From Buxus sempervirens (Eukaryota; Streptophyta; Magnoliopsida; Buxales; Buxaceae), in the NCBI GenBank assembly GCA_947561395.2, contig OX387193.1:35972255-36036254 (forward strand): DNA of 64,000 nucleotides. The letters are read 5' to 3'. Shown here one piece after another: positions 45,784 to 59,300 of the stretch. The position numbers and the translations under genes are program-made. A model generated the notes under the pieces. That model had not been told where the DNA came from. It did not search any database and was given only the letters and a program-made list of their open reading frames with translations. The stretch's first letter is position 1; each line of letters begins with the position of its first letter.

Positions 45784-47810
45784 GGCACTAGTAGAGACAA
45801 AAGGCAAAGGCACAATAGCAGTTGCTACAAATAAAGAAAAGAGATTTATCAACAATGTTCTATTAGTTCCGGACTTGGAGCAAAATCTACTAAGTGTCGG
45901 CCAAATGATGCAACATGGGTATTCTTTACAATTTGAAGGAGATGACTACACCATATATGATACAAGAAGCAAGAAAGAGATAGCCATAGTTAAGATGGGG
46001 AAGAATAGAAGTTTCCCTATTCAGTGGCAGTATGCTAAAGAAGCAGCTATGAAAGCAGAAGTTGAAATCTCCTGGTTATGGCATCAGAGGTTTGGCCACT
46101 TCAATTTTCATGGCTTAAAGATTCTACATCAAAGGAATATGATGAAGGATCTACCAGGCATTATTGAGAAAGATGATATATGCGAAGGTTGCCTACTCAG
46201 GAAACAATATCGACAACCTTTCCCTTCAGGGAAAGCATGGAGAGCTAAGGAGCGTCTGGAGCTAGTACACACAGATATATGTGGCCCGATGAGGACACCT
46301 TCACTTGATCAAAACAGGTACTTCCTTCTCTTTATAGATGACTACACGAGAATGACTTGGGTTTATTTTCTACAAGAAAAATCAGAAGTTTTCAAAATTT
46401 TCAATAGATCTAAAAACTTTGTAGAAAAACAAAGTGGCCACCATATAAAAGTATTGAGAAGTGATAAAGGCAAAGAATACACTTTGAAGGAATTTGATCA
46501 ATTCTACAAAGATGAAGGAGTAGAACATCAACTGACTGTTGGCTATACTTCTTAACAAAATGGGGTATCTGAAAGGAAGAATGGAACTGTCGTGGAGATG
46601 GCAAGAACAATGTTGATGGAGAAGAACTTGCCTAAAAAGTTCTGGGCTGAGGTGGTTTACACAGCAGTCTACCTGCTAAATAGGTGTCCGAATAAAGCAG
46701 TACAAGACAAAACTCCTATTGAAGCTTGGACCAGAAAAAAGCCTTTGGCTAAGCATCTTCGAATCTTCGGAAGTATATACTATTTCCATGTTCAAAAGGA
46801 GAAAAGGCATAAGCTAGAAGAGAAGATAAAGAAAGGCATCTTCTTGGGCTACAGTACAATATCAAAAGGCTATCGAGTATACAACTTACAGACAGAAAAA
46901 CTAATAATTAGCCGAGATGTAGAAGTTGATTAAAATGCTGCTTGGAACTGGGACACCAAAAAGATTGAGAAACAAAGTTCTACTACCTCTGAAGGATATA
47001 CAATTCCAAGAAGAGAATCTATACAAAAAGCAAACAATGAGAGGGAAACATTTGAGGATCCAGCAGTCGAGGTAAGTCCACCAAGATTCTCTTCACCAAT
47101 ACAAGATGTGTTTTCACCAAAAGCACCACCAAGAAAACGCGTTCTTTGGCAGAGATATATGAAACATGCAACTTCTCAACCTTAGAACCTGAAAGCTTTG
47201 AAGTTGCATCAAAAAAGAAAGAATGGATGGAAGCTATGAGGCAGGAGATTAATATGATTGAGAAAAACAAGACGTGGACTTTGGTGGATCATTCCAAAAA
47301 CAAAGACGTCATTGGAGTTAAGTGGGTCTACAGAACAAAACTAAATCTTGATGGCTCAATACAAAAACAAAAAGCAAGACTTGTAGCTAAAGGCTACACA
47401 CAACAACCAGGGATCGATTGCATTGAGACATTCACCCTACACTACAAAAAAAAAAGTGATATAACGACACTAATATAAGGGCACTTATAAAAAAAGTGCC
47501 CTTATAAGTGCCAAAATACGGCATTTCATATGCAGAAAACAATTTATTACGGCATTTTTCTAAAAATGCCATTATAAAACTATTTATTACCGCATTTCCT
47601 AGAGAAATGCCGCTATAAAACGATTTATTATGGCATTTTCCTAGTGAATGCTGTTATAAAATAATTTATTACGGCATTCTTTAACTGCATGCCCCTATAA
47701 AACAATGTGTTACGGCACTTATCTATCAAATGCCGCTATACAATAATTTATAAAATATTGTATTACGGCACTTTCCTATGAAATGTCACTATAAATATAA
47801 AATAATTATT

Positions 47811-48699
47811 AAAAATAAAGTAATTTTTTTGGGTAAATTTATTTAATTGATGTATTATGAAAATAATTCAGATTTAGTCATGAAATTATTTGAAAGAAGA
47901 CTAGTTCTTAATTATTTAAAGAAAACATAATTAATTACCAATTAGAAAGAATTGGATGATTGAATATGATTTAGTTTAAACAAAACCCTAAAACCGATTT
48001 TTCCTTTTTTTGTTGTCAATTTGCACTCAACGAATGAAACAGAACATGATTTGTTGGATTAGGGCATTCTCGAGTTCTCTTTGTGGGTTTTGATTTATGA
48101 AACAAATTCGTTTGCATCGAAGGTATGTTTCTAGATCTCTTTCATAAGTTTCATCTTGTTTGAAGATTTGAAAGATTTATTTTCGAGTTTGCACATTTGA
48201 TTTGTGGAATCATTATGTAGTATTCAATATTGTGGATCTGATTTCTAGATCTATTGTTCTTTCCTTGTATGTTTGTTGGCAATAACCAGCAAAGTGACGA
48301 AAAAACAAATTTGATTCAAAACAGTCTCCAGCTGTGACCCGATTGCATTCTCGGGCGATCTTCCTTCTTTTCGGGCAATTCAAATATCTGAACAATAACG
48401 TTTCCGGTAATCAATTCTTCATTCAACTATTCCTTCAAGTTCTTGCACTCCATAACTCTTTAATACTCAAATTTGATGCTTGTTTGTCCAGATTCCTGTA
48501 CTTATCGTAATTTTTGCCGATGGTTTTTATGGCCCTGAAGTCTAAACCTTCTTTTTCCGAATAAGTTTTGGAAATTTGTTTCTTTAATTGTGTGATTTAG
48601 TTCCATGAGTGTTGTTCGTCTCATTTTGTTACAGTGGAATCCGATATCTTGGTTCTTGTCACAATTAGGTCATATTTAACCCTTATATATCTGCAATAA
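47811..48699 (+). other. CACTA 5' internal region, leader-like, no ORF
   Basis: AT-rich sequence with first-intron character (GAAGGTATG, CTAGATCT and TTGTTTGAAGATTTG motifs) and no extended coding frame. A short direct repeat AATAACCAGCAAAGTGACGA occurs near 48282 and 48694. Confidence 0.45.
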
Positions 48700-49256
48700 C
48701 CAGCAAAGTGACGAGAAAACAAATTTGAGATATAACAAGTAATTAGTTGCTAGAAAGCATATTTATTTTATCAATCATAACCAAACAGTACATTACAAAA
48801 TTCAGACTTTTGCTTAAGAGTTTTAGGAATAAACCTCAACAAGATATAACTTGTGCCCATAGATTAACAGGAAAGGGGGCAAACCAAGGTTTCAGCCCCA
48901 CCCAAGTGTTTCCTTCTTGGCACTAACAACCCAAGTTTTCATTTAGTTTTACGTTTCACCTTCCAACAAACAGTTCTCCTTGAGTGGCTGCAGTGCTGTC
49001 CTTGATTCCCCAACTTCCTGCTGATCCTGTCATTTATCAAACAACAATATTAGCATATACATAGCAGTAAACCTTGTTCATTGAGATTCTAAACAAGAGG
49101 AGCTAAAAGAATATTATAGCTATAAAAGCTTCTGAAATCAAATATACAGGACCGATGGTAATGATTATATCAGAAATATTCATTTTGCTGGTGGTAATAG
49201 AAGCCTCACTGGTTGCATCACAAGAGATCCGGAAAAACCAGATCCAGTGAGCATCA
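48700..49256 (-). pseudogene. Possible captured gene 3' fragment inside the CACTA element
   Basis: On the minus strand, an open stretch at 49103-49256 (HWIWFFRISCDATSEASITTSK) is followed by an intron-like segment ending TTTGATAAATGACAG at about 49030. After it comes a short coding-like end (DQQEVGESRTALQPLKENCLLEG, stop near 48961) and a possible 3' UTR. The family is not recognised. The LTR at 49257 removed anything further upstream. The call rests only on splice-like signals and codon texture. Confidence 0.25.
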
Positions 49257-49366
49257 TGTAAGCACCTCATTTTTGCGCTCCCGGAAGTGCCAGAAATGCA
49301 AAACCCTGCTAAAAAGTCAAACCCTGAAGGGTCGAAAGTTGACCTTTCGATCAAAAGAAATCTTGC

Positions 49367-49785
49367 TACCTTGCTCTATACCATTGGATAGAGAATCTCG
49401 ACACGGTTCCAACGCAACCAAGTTGGCAGGAATCGGGGTCCGGATGAAGGTTCTGCGGGCAGTCAAACTTAAGGGAGAGCCGAGAGTTGACTTTTCCTTG
49501 ATTTCCGTGCCAAGTACCTTGCTCTATACCATTGGATAGAAAATCTCGACACGGTTCCAACGCAACCAAGTTGGCAGGAATCGGAGTCCGGATGAAGGTT
49601 CTGCGGGCAGTCAAACTTAAGGGAGAGCAGAGAGTTGACTTTTCCTTGATTTCCGTGCCAAGTACCTTGCTCTATACCATTGGATAGAGGACTTCGATAC
49701 GATTCCAACGCAATTGAGTTTGCTCAAATCGGAGTCCGGATGAAAAAGATATGAGCAGTCAAAGCTAAGGGCATTTCTGGATTTT
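49367..49785. repeat. 148-bp tandem repeat, about 2.8 copies
   Basis: Copies start TACCTTGCTCTATACCATTG at 49367, 49515 and 49663, exactly 148 bp apart. The third copy is more diverged (AATTGAGTTTGCTC). Minus-strand ORFs here are the repeat read in phase. Confidence 0.9.
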
Positions 49786-49879
49786 TGGCAATGCCACATA
49801 GGATGCCACGTGTGCGCATGGGGGCTCCACATAGGATGCCACGTGGACACAATGAGGGCTGCACACGTGGCACCTCCAA

Positions 49880-50200
49880 AACCCTTCATGTACCCATAAA
49901 AACCCTTCATGTCCCCATAAAGACTCTTCATTTCCCCATAAGTCTCTTGATTCCCCCATGAGTCTCTTCACTTCCCAACCAACCCTTCACCTCCCCAAGG
50001 AGACTCTTCACCTCCCCAATGAGTCTCTTCACTTCCCCATGCAACCCTTCACCTCCCCAAGGAGACTCTTCACCTCCCCAATGAGTCTCTTCACTTCCCC
50101 ATGCAACCCTTCACCTCCCCAAGGAGACTCTTCACCTCCCCAATGAGTCTCTTCACTTCCCCATGCAACCCTTCAGCTCCCCAAGGTGGCCCTTCATCTC
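49880..50200. repeat. 62-bp repeat of CTTCACCTCCCC units
   Basis: Copies start CTTCACCTCCCCAAGG at 49985, 50047 and 50109 (62-bp period), flanked by looser copies of an ~20-bp subunit (CTCTTCACTTCCCCATG and CCTTCATGTCCCCATAA). The pyrimidine-rich strand gives long spurious ORFs. Confidence 0.88.
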
Positions 50201-51311
50201 CCATGGTATAAAAACCAATTTGTTTCCAACACAAAGGGAGGATCACCATTCGAACCCCTTTTTTCCCCATTCTCTCCCAAGCTCTCCCACCCTCTCCATC
50301 TCTCCCATTCGTCCCCTCCAACAAAAAAAAAAATCTATCTTCATCTCTTCCCAAGCACTAAAAAAAAAACTCTCAAGCATCTCCTTGAGCTCTCCCTTTT
50401 CTTCTTCTTCTTCACTTTTCCACTAAAGCTCAAAGAGAGCAGCTGCTGTCGGGACTTCAAAGGAAGGCTCCAATTGCTGTTGGAATTCCCAGAGGAATCT
50501 ACACATCTCAAGAGGGTCTCAGAACCCCCAGGTAACACCTCTTACCTTGTATTCCCTTACATATATAAGAATGGAGGTATTGTGCTGTGTATAGAGTGTT
50601 CAGACTCTCCCATGTTCAGGTTTGTTGTTTTCAGTAGTTCATGAGTGTTTCCTCCCTTTCTTGGTAACATGGAGGTCTCCGGAGGTAAGGGAGACCCCAT
50701 ACGTGATCTCATGGGAGGTTGAGAGAAATGTCCACACACTTAGGGTCATTCAGGATGCTGTTTTCCTTTCTTTCTTTTTGGTTTCTAGCATTGTTTCTTC
50801 ATTTAAAGAAGGGAACCTGTTCCCTCTCTAATTTCATTCTAATGTACCCCTGAAGTAAGCCCCCCATTTCCCTTCTTGATTCCCTCTCTTTTTCTCATTT
50901 TTTATTTTTTTTTTGAGTGTTCTCTCTGCTGGCCGTACCTCTCCTTGGATTGTTTGTTCTTGATTGTGGTGGCAGCATGCATGCCTCTCACGCATCTCTG
51001 TTTTGTTTGATTTCGAATGATTAGTTCGTAGACATGTCTGGATGTAAGCCGGACTTTTTGTTTTATGCGTGCAATTACCCTTTTGTGCCTTTCTTTCATC
51101 ATTTTGCTGCTGCCAATGATGCTAAGCATGTTCCCTCTTCCCCTATACCTATTTTCTTTCTTGTCCCCATGAGCATGACCCCCTTTTCCTTTTTTTTTTC
51201 TTTTATCTTGCTTTTCAAAGCCTAGCACATCAACCCACAGCCATTTTTTTTATTCATGTATGCTAACTTTTTGTTTTCTTAGATAGGAATGCATGATCCT
51301 AACCCACTGTC

Positions 51312-54306
51312 TGTAACGCCCCGAACCCGGGTCAGTGCAAACCAGCACCCAACCCGAACCCGGTTCGCTACTGTAACAACCCAAGTCTGATTCAACAATC
51401 AAACTCGAGATGTTACCACGAAGCTGGGGTCAGATACATACCAAGATTCACAATATATTTTAAAATTTATAAATCAATTACATCAGAGTTATGGTGGCCA
51501 AATAAAATAAACAATTCTTTAATCAATATATTCAATTCAATTTACAATTAAGTTTATCTAATCAACATGTGACATTAATACCAATTATAATTCTACCCAT
51601 CAAATTAAAACCCCATCTTCGCGATCTCTCCAAGCAACCTGAAAAATATAGGGGAAAACGGAGTGAGATTTACATCTCAGCAAGTAGCAGGTGCATGCAA
51701 TTTGAAACAGTCCAATATAAGCAAATAGTCATGAGGTATTAGATTAATCAACGATAAGACGAGAAATCCAAGTTATTCATGGCAATTACAAATAAGGCGA
51801 TGAAACATATGATCATGTATAAATACCAATCTCTTGATGTTAACGAGGTAAAACCGACAAAAGCGATAAAACACGTGCCATTGCAGGACTCACAAAGATG
51901 ATAAGTATTTGAGATGACACTCGACTAAATGCTGTTCCACCGTGCGGCTTAGGGGCAGTGCTACTTGATGATACTCAAGCCCCATGCAGCGCAGCTTAGG
52001 CAAGAGCCGTAGTCACCGACTTATTGCGCACGAACCCCGCAGAGTTGGACGTACCACCAGCATGCAGCACCAGAATCAATACATGGAGTGTGGTCGCTTA
52101 TCCACATGTACAGGGAATCACCAGCGGCTCACCGGGGTGTCCCTCCAGACATAGGACCCTCCCAGAGCAAACTAACTTGCAAAGGGAAGCGCGCTCGCAA
52201 TATAGGAGTAAATCAACCCAAACTAAATACCACTTAGCTAACCAGCCAAAACTATGGATCCATATACAGCTAAGCCCACTGACACAAACCACGATAAAAC
52301 CACATACGGGAGGACACGCTAATGTAGGAGGCATACACACTTTTACCCGTAAAGGATTACACATCTCTACACAGAGGATTACCCATCTCTGCCGTAAAAG
52401 ATAGTATCAAACTCTACCACAGAAGCCGTATCACCCAACCGTAAAATTAAAGAGAACAATATCATACCACATACCAATCCATACCAAAGTATTCCATTCC
52501 ATGTGAAATCCATGATTCAATCATAACAAATCCAATTATAGGCATTTTCAGAATAACATATGCAATTCTTCCAATTATATTCAAAATAAAACTCAAGTAT
52601 CATAAATCCGATAAAATCTGAGTTTAAGTAATTCCAGTAGCCAATATTCTTATATAAAGCTCAAATAAAAGTAAATCAAATCATGCTTGGACTTTTCCTT
52701 CTTAATCCCTTTATTAGAATCCATTTCCTATCTTAACACCTAAGATAGTTTTTATTTAAGTTTTCTGTATTTTATTTCTCCAGCATGTCCTACAGACCTA
52801 GAATGAAGTTTAAAAGATGTCTATAAGCTATAAATACCTTTAGTATTATTTCTAGCAATATTCATACCCTTTGACTCTTTTATAAACAATCCTTTCATTA
52901 TAACCTTCTATTTATTGCTTAATCTTTCCCAATTAATTTTATAATTTTTATAGCTTAATTAAGTCCTTATAAAGATGCTAACATGCTTAACTAATCATAA
53001 GAATTATTGGGTATTTATTCGAATTACAAAATCCCCAAAATCTACAAATTCTGCCTAGAGCGCCTACCTCTACAGGGCTGAGCGATCCTAGGCGATCCTG
53101 GGCGCTCGTGCAATTTTTAACAGAATTTTCCAGATTTTACAATTTCGGATTCCTATGCTTTTGCTTTATGTTTTCTTGGTCTAAATTAATCTAATAACAT
53201 TCTAAAACATTCCTAAAGCCTTCTAGATCAATTCTTATTAATTAAATACCATCCTATAATTTATTTCATGATCAAACCAAGTTTCTTCCTTACTTTAGCA
53301 AATTCTTCAAGAACACAAAACCCTAAAATGTAAACAATTTGATTCCATGTAAATACTGTTTCGACTAATCCATTCAACCATATGAAATCACAGAAAACCA
53401 AATCATGCAATTCCTCACGTTTTCCAAGGGTTACTACTTGCCTTATACGCTAAATCCTTCTTCCATTGCACTTTCTAATTCTAGACCAGAATGTTGCTCC
53501 CAACCGCACCAAGCTAGACCCTTCCAATTCAAATCTCCACCGTTCACATTGTAGTTCCATCAGTCACGAACAAAACCTCCAAATTTGAAGGCGATCCACC
53601 GTGCGGATTTTCCCCGATCGCATTTCGATGGTGGCTGGTCAGACACCTCCATTAGAACCCTCCTTCCTTTCTCTCCCTCTTTTCTCTCCATAAGAAACCC
53701 ACGAAAATTCCCTCTTGTCTAACCTTAGTCTTCTATTTATACTAGGATTTAGAAGTCCTAAACCAACCCTAATTGGCTAATTTAATTTGGGCTAACCCAA
53801 CCATGGTCTAGTTAATGTCTAATCCTTCTAATTTAATTCCTACTTTTTCTCCACCTTCTATTTTCTACTTAAACAATATTAATTAAGTTTCTTATTATCT
53901 AAACTCATGAAAATAACCTATTTTCGTGCAAAATATTTAATTAAACATTTCTATCACTTAAAACCCTATTTTCTCCAAATTAAGATGTGAAATCTCCTAA
54001 TTACCCTTTTTCCCACTTTTAGGCTTTTATTAATTTCTTTTAATTTCTAACTTGTCAAAATAATTTGTTTTCTTCTATTTTCTAATTCTAATTATTATTT
54101 GATGATCTATTTACTAATTACCCTTTTCTGAAAATTACCAAAATACCCTTTTTATTTTTTTTAGGCTAATTTCATTAAAATTCTTTCTTTATCTTCAACT
54201 TAGAACTTATTTGAATTAATTATCCTCTAAATCTTCACTTTTTATTTTAATTAGGACTCAACTCATATTTTCTTTTATTTATTAGGTGAAGATTCGGGGT
54301 TTTACA
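51312..54306 (-). mobile_element. Solo LTR, Ty3/gypsy-like, nested in the Tat-like LTR
   Basis: On the plus strand it starts TGTAACGCCCCGAACCC and ends ATTCGGGGTTTTACA. The duplication CTGTC is perfect (51307-51311 and 54307-54311). It is in minus orientation with the inverted stem-loop GAGATTTACATCTCA near 51664. The GC-rich cassette is short (GAGCGATCCTAGGCGATCC near 53080). Confidence 0.93.
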
Positions 54307-55911
54307 CTGTCCATTATTTCCAACCCATGAAAGCATGGTTGGTCCCCTCCAAATGGTTGCTGTTTTGGTAGATTCTCATCTGATTATACCCTTAAATCAG
54401 TCCCCAAAGTGTCACGTGTGAGTGCCAGCAAGCTCCATGCATCTCTCATCTCTTCAGTAATGTTCTAGTGCTTGAATGCTAGCTGCTGTTTTTTTTAGTG
54501 TTGCCGTTCCCCACTTCATGACATGCGGGTTTATGAGGATTAGTTGGTTTAACTTGAGATACATGCTTGCTGTGGTTTTAATGATTGGTTGATTAACGAT
54601 GTGAAATCATGGAGTTTGGGTGTCAAGACCCCATGCTGTTGCTGCAATCACTGAAGAGAAGTGGGAAGGGCATCAACTCCATGCCCTCTCCTCCACCCTT
54701 GCCCTTGCTGTAAACTACAAAGGAGTGACTCAGGTGGGACAAACCTCAAATCTGAACCAAGGTGGGCCCACCTTAGGGCCCACATGATTTGTAGGAAGCA
54801 CCCTAGGAAGCCCACAAAGACACCCCAAGGCCAAAAACCCCTGATCTGCTACATGCCAGAAACCCCAATTTTGATATCTTCTAGTTTTTGTGGAATTTTT
54901 TGTGATGTTTGCGATAAAACCAAACGAACCAATAGGGTTTCCGGGTCACCCGGAAACCCAACATGGGACCTGGACCACGGTCCAACTTGGAAACATTAAT
55001 GGGCCTTCCAACGGGGCCCATCAAGCCCGATAAACCCAAAAGCATGCAAATAAGCAAGTTAAGTAAAACGAACTAATTGAGCCGGGTGGGCCAAACCCAA
55101 TGCGGCCCACCCGAACCTTGATGTGTGGAATGACGTTTAAATTGCGTGGTTTGGCCGAGACCAAGGGCAAGGGCCTATCGGGCCCACCAAGGCCCAACAA
55201 CTAAACCAAGTGAGGGTTTAATCCGAACTCCATGGAAGCTGGGCTTTCAAAGCCCAAAGCTGGATTACGGGCCCCAAGCCCGATGTCCAGGACACTTTGG
55301 AAGACTAAACCAAGATGAATTGAAGACACTTTGGCAAACATCATGGGGGCCCACCAAGGGCCCGCAAACCAAGGCAGACCCACCCTTGCATGAAAATCAC
55401 CTAAAAATCCAACTGAAACAATTAAGTAAAATCAATTCACTTCACCGAAACCTACAGGGCCTCCTAGGCTTAGACAGAGGCCCACATAGGTACCTGGGCT
55501 TACCCCAGCCCACCAAGGACACCGTGGACCTTCCAACGGGGCCCACACCATCAGGCACAGATCACCTAATTTAAGCGAGATAAAATCAACTAAAGGGACC
55601 CACACCACTCAGGTGGTCCCGCCGAGACCTAACTAAAATGACATGCTGGATTAGGAACCGGATGAGAACCAAAATAAGCAGCTGACTCAAACCTAGGAAG
55701 CTCTTTGGGACCTGTCAACCGACAGGGTGGATCGGGGTGTCTACGGACTTCCCCGAACCACAAATGAGACCTTACTTAGAATCTCACGCCGCAGACCAAC
55801 CAATTAGACTAACTTAGGCACCCAGGTGTCCGCCTGCACCCCATCAGGCGGTGGTGACTCCGATTTCCCGTTTTCTACCAGTGCGGCCGTTTTTCAAGTG
55901 CGCACACATCA

Positions 55912-56187
55912 ATCATGGGATGCATATCTCAAAGGTTAGAATGGTTTGTATCAGCGCTTAAAAGGATGTGGTCCCTTACACTGCCATTGACATGTGCCAA
56001 TACAATCATAGCATGAGCAATAACAACCTTTGTTGGATGGAAACAAACATTTTCTGATGGAACTTCTATATCCGCGGCAGAGCACATAAACAACAAAAGG
56101 AAAATACGGCAATTGTAAGTGTCGTTGTGTAAATGTCAAGTATTTGGAAATTTATAGATGATTATACTAATAATTTAAATACTTACT
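55912..56187. other. CACTA internal segment, function unclear
   Basis: The minus strand carries a 62-codon Cys-rich frame (CLFPSNKGCYCSCYDCIGTC) that I do not recognise. On the plus strand the segment ends in an intron-like tract with acceptor TTACTTCAG at about 56189. Confidence 0.3.
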
Positions 56188-56301
56188 TCAGGAAAAAAAA
56201 TGGAAGAATTGATTTCACAAGCACAAGAAAGATCACAAGATAAAGATGGTCGTGATGATGTATATGCTAAGGTCATGGGATGTGAGAGGCCAGGCCGAGT
56301 C

Positions 56302-59300
56302 TGTAAAACCCCGAATTTTCAGTAAATAAATAAATAATAATTATTTATGAATATCTTGAATGTCAATATATTTGTCAAAATAACTTAGAGAATAAACTTG
56401 GAAATCTCGGAAGAAATTGAATGGGTAGATGTGAAAATATTAAGAGAAGGGTATTTCGGTCAATTCACATTAGTTATCGGTAAATAATTAAATACGTTAA
56501 TTAAAATTTGTTATTAGACTTGAGAAATAATAATAGATTTAAATTGGGGTTTAGATTGTCTATTAACCATGATATTTAAAGCTTAGTAATTGGAATAATG
56601 GCGTATTGGTAGTTATACTTGATTTGAAACCTGAAGTCGAGGAGAGGAGAATTTTGTTGAAGGATATTAATTATAATTATAGATGATCACACTGATAGAG
56701 GAGATCCGGAGTTTGACGCAGATCTGACCGTTGGATCGTGAGATATCAAGGAAAGAGTGGATTAATGGTCCTTATTAAGTCTAATGGATGGATAAGTAGG
56801 GAACCTGATCCTAGGGAGATGCGTGGGATCAGGGAAGAATAAAATAGGGTTTAATACTTTTAGTTGCATTCGTAGGGTGTCTTGGGCGTTGAAGTTTGGA
56901 GGTGCGGCGGAAGGAAAGAAGAACAAGAGAGAGAAAGGGAGACCGAGAAGAAGGAGGAAGAGGGCATATCTCTGGTTTCTCACCATTCCCGGAGAGTCTC
57001 TTGCCTGCGAAGAGGAGAGGAAGTCTCTGGTTGGAAGAAGAAAGGATTTGAGCGGACGGAGGTAGGTGGCACTCCGTTTTAACGATTATTTTGTGTTTAT
57101 GAGATTATTCGATTCGATTGCATGATCTTCTATGTTGTAAATATGTGTATATTGGTTGATATTAATTTATATGAATTTTAGAAGCGATTAGAACACAAAA
57201 ATTTGATGTTTAGAAACTCGGTTCGTCGTTTTGGTTAGAGCGCGGAGCTCGCCTGCGCTCGGCGATCCTCGGCGCTAGTGTAAAATTTAAGACCGCCGAA
57301 CACCGCCAAACATGTAAATAAGGTTTTACCCCCCATTTGGAACCAATAAAAATACTTCCAAGGTCTAATTCCCAGCCAATAAAAAGTCAACTTTCCAGTT
57401 CATGCCTAAATCCCGGTTTTTATCAAAAAGCCCGGTTTGGGTTTAATACCCAGATGAGTGATTCAGGAGCCCATAAAATTCGAGGAGATGTGTTTACCCT
57501 TCAATAGACTACAACCAAAATTTGAGCTCGAAACTCCTTGTAGATTTGTCTAGAAAAATTATATACCAAAAGTCAACGTTTTTAACCAAACTTAGAATAT
57601 TTTTGGGGTCCGAAACTTTTTGTTTCGGAATCGATTGATTTTTGGTATGGTGACCTTATTGGGAATCCTAAGACTATTCCACTCATCCAAAATGTATTTT
57701 GAGAACTTTACGACATTCTTAGTCCCAAATCATTAAAAAAAAAGTTATTTGGATTTCCACCACTTGTAACATTTCTCTAAGATTATTCATAAGGTGTCTT
57801 TGAAGGCCAATTATACTAAAAGGTTCATCTTAGATATTTAACCACTTGAGTCTTCTATTATTAAGATAAGCCCATAATCAATATGAGTACACACTAATGA
57901 ACTGGTTATGGAACAAGACTTTGGATTACCGATTGAACATGGAAGAACTATGATTATAAACAATATTGGAATGTGAATGATTGAACAATGGCTTGGTGGC
58001 CAGTTTTATAAATAACCTGCTTGGTGGAAGAGATGTATTGTATATTACCTGCTTGGTGGCAGAGATTATAACCCGCTTGGTGGCGGAGACCCTAACCCGT
58101 TTGGTGACGGAGACCCTAACCTGCTTGGTGGCAGAGATACCCGTTTGGTGACGGAGACCCAACCTGCTTGGTGGCAGAGATAACCCGCTTGGTGGCGGAG
58201 ATACTCGCTTGGTGGCGGAGACCCAACCTGCTTGGTGGCAGAGATACTCGCTTGGTGGTTGAGACCCAACCTGCTTGGTGGCAGAGACAACCCGCTTGGT
58301 GGCGGAGACCCAACCTGCTTGGTGGCAGAGATACCCGCTTGGTGGCGGAGACCCAACCTGCTTGGTGACAGAGATAACCCGCTTGGTGGCGGAGATATCC
58401 GCTTGGTGGTGGAGACATTACCTCCTGCGGGAAAGATTCATTACCTCCTGTGGGGCAGATGTATTTCCGATGGATTGCATCCTACAGGAGAGATACCTCA
58501 TGTGGGGGAGATGTGATTATGCGTGATTGCATCCCACATGGAGGATGGGTGTGTGAGTTACCACTGGAAGGTGAGGAAGCTATCTCCTACGGTAGAGGTA
58601 GATGCTAGGTGTTCACATCCTGCGGTAGAGTTATGCTGTCTCCTGCAGGGGGGTACCTGTAGTCTTAGAGATGTGCATTCTCCTGCGGAGTTTGTGTGGA
58701 TACTAGGTGTTTACATCCTGTGGTAGAGATAGGCTACTACCTGAAGGTTGGCTTTTATTACTGATATGATGATTGATTCTCAGGTTGATGGATTGTTATT
58801 TAAAAGGAAATATTGAAATGTCATAATTGAACAGAACTGTTATGATTTATGTGAACTGTTAAAATGGAATATTATGGAATCATGAATAAATGTGGAACTG
58901 CTCTTAGGAAGACACTACAGAAAATAAACCAGAAACCATGGGAATGTGAAATATAATACTTTGTTCTTTAAATTGAAATGAAACACACATGATTAACTTC
59001 TTTTAATTCGGGCACTGATTAAATGTTTGTTTTATCGTGATTATTCGTTTATCTCACTGACTGTGATTACTCGATTATTTTACCGATCATGAAACCACTG
59101 TTAATTTCCCTAACTATATAAATTGTTTTCTACATGCATAGTGTTACCTACTGAGATAGTTGTATCTCACCCCTACTTCATATTCTACTTTTCAGGTTAT
59201 CTTGGAGAGGACGCCACGGGTTAGACAGATAGTGGGTTGAAGTCTAGAAATTCCATATGATAAGAGTAGGGTGATTTTATATAGCTGTATTTATTTTATT

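Larger units (their letters stand above)
49257..55906 (+). mobile_element. Long solo LTR, Tat/Ogre-like, itself interrupted by a solo LTR
   Basis: Starts TGTAAGCACCTC and ends CAAGTGCGCACA. The target duplication CATCA is perfect (49252-49256 and 55907-55911). Excluding the nested LTR (51312-54306 and its duplication) it is about 3.65 kb. Near the 3' end it has the GCACCCCATCAGGCGGTGGT-GACTCCG signature common in long plant Ty3/gypsy Tat-type LTRs. The 142-aa ORF at 55146-55574 lies in the R/U5-like region and has no protein motif. Lineage assignment is inference. Confidence 0.82.

Noticed and set aside
50186-50644. 152-codon plus-strand ORF
   Set aside because: Ser/Pro/Lys-rich translation of a pyrimidine-rich LTR segment with no recognisable domain and no support beyond length.
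55146-55574. 142-codon plus-strand ORF
   Set aside because: It lies in the GC-richer 3' part of the Tat-like solo LTR. Composition follows the GGCCCA repeats and no domain is visible.
58066-58418. Overlapping ORFs of 94-100 codons on both strands
   Set aside because: They arise from a ~22-bp minisatellite whose unit lacks stops. The peptide is purely repetitive and no start or splice context supports a gene.
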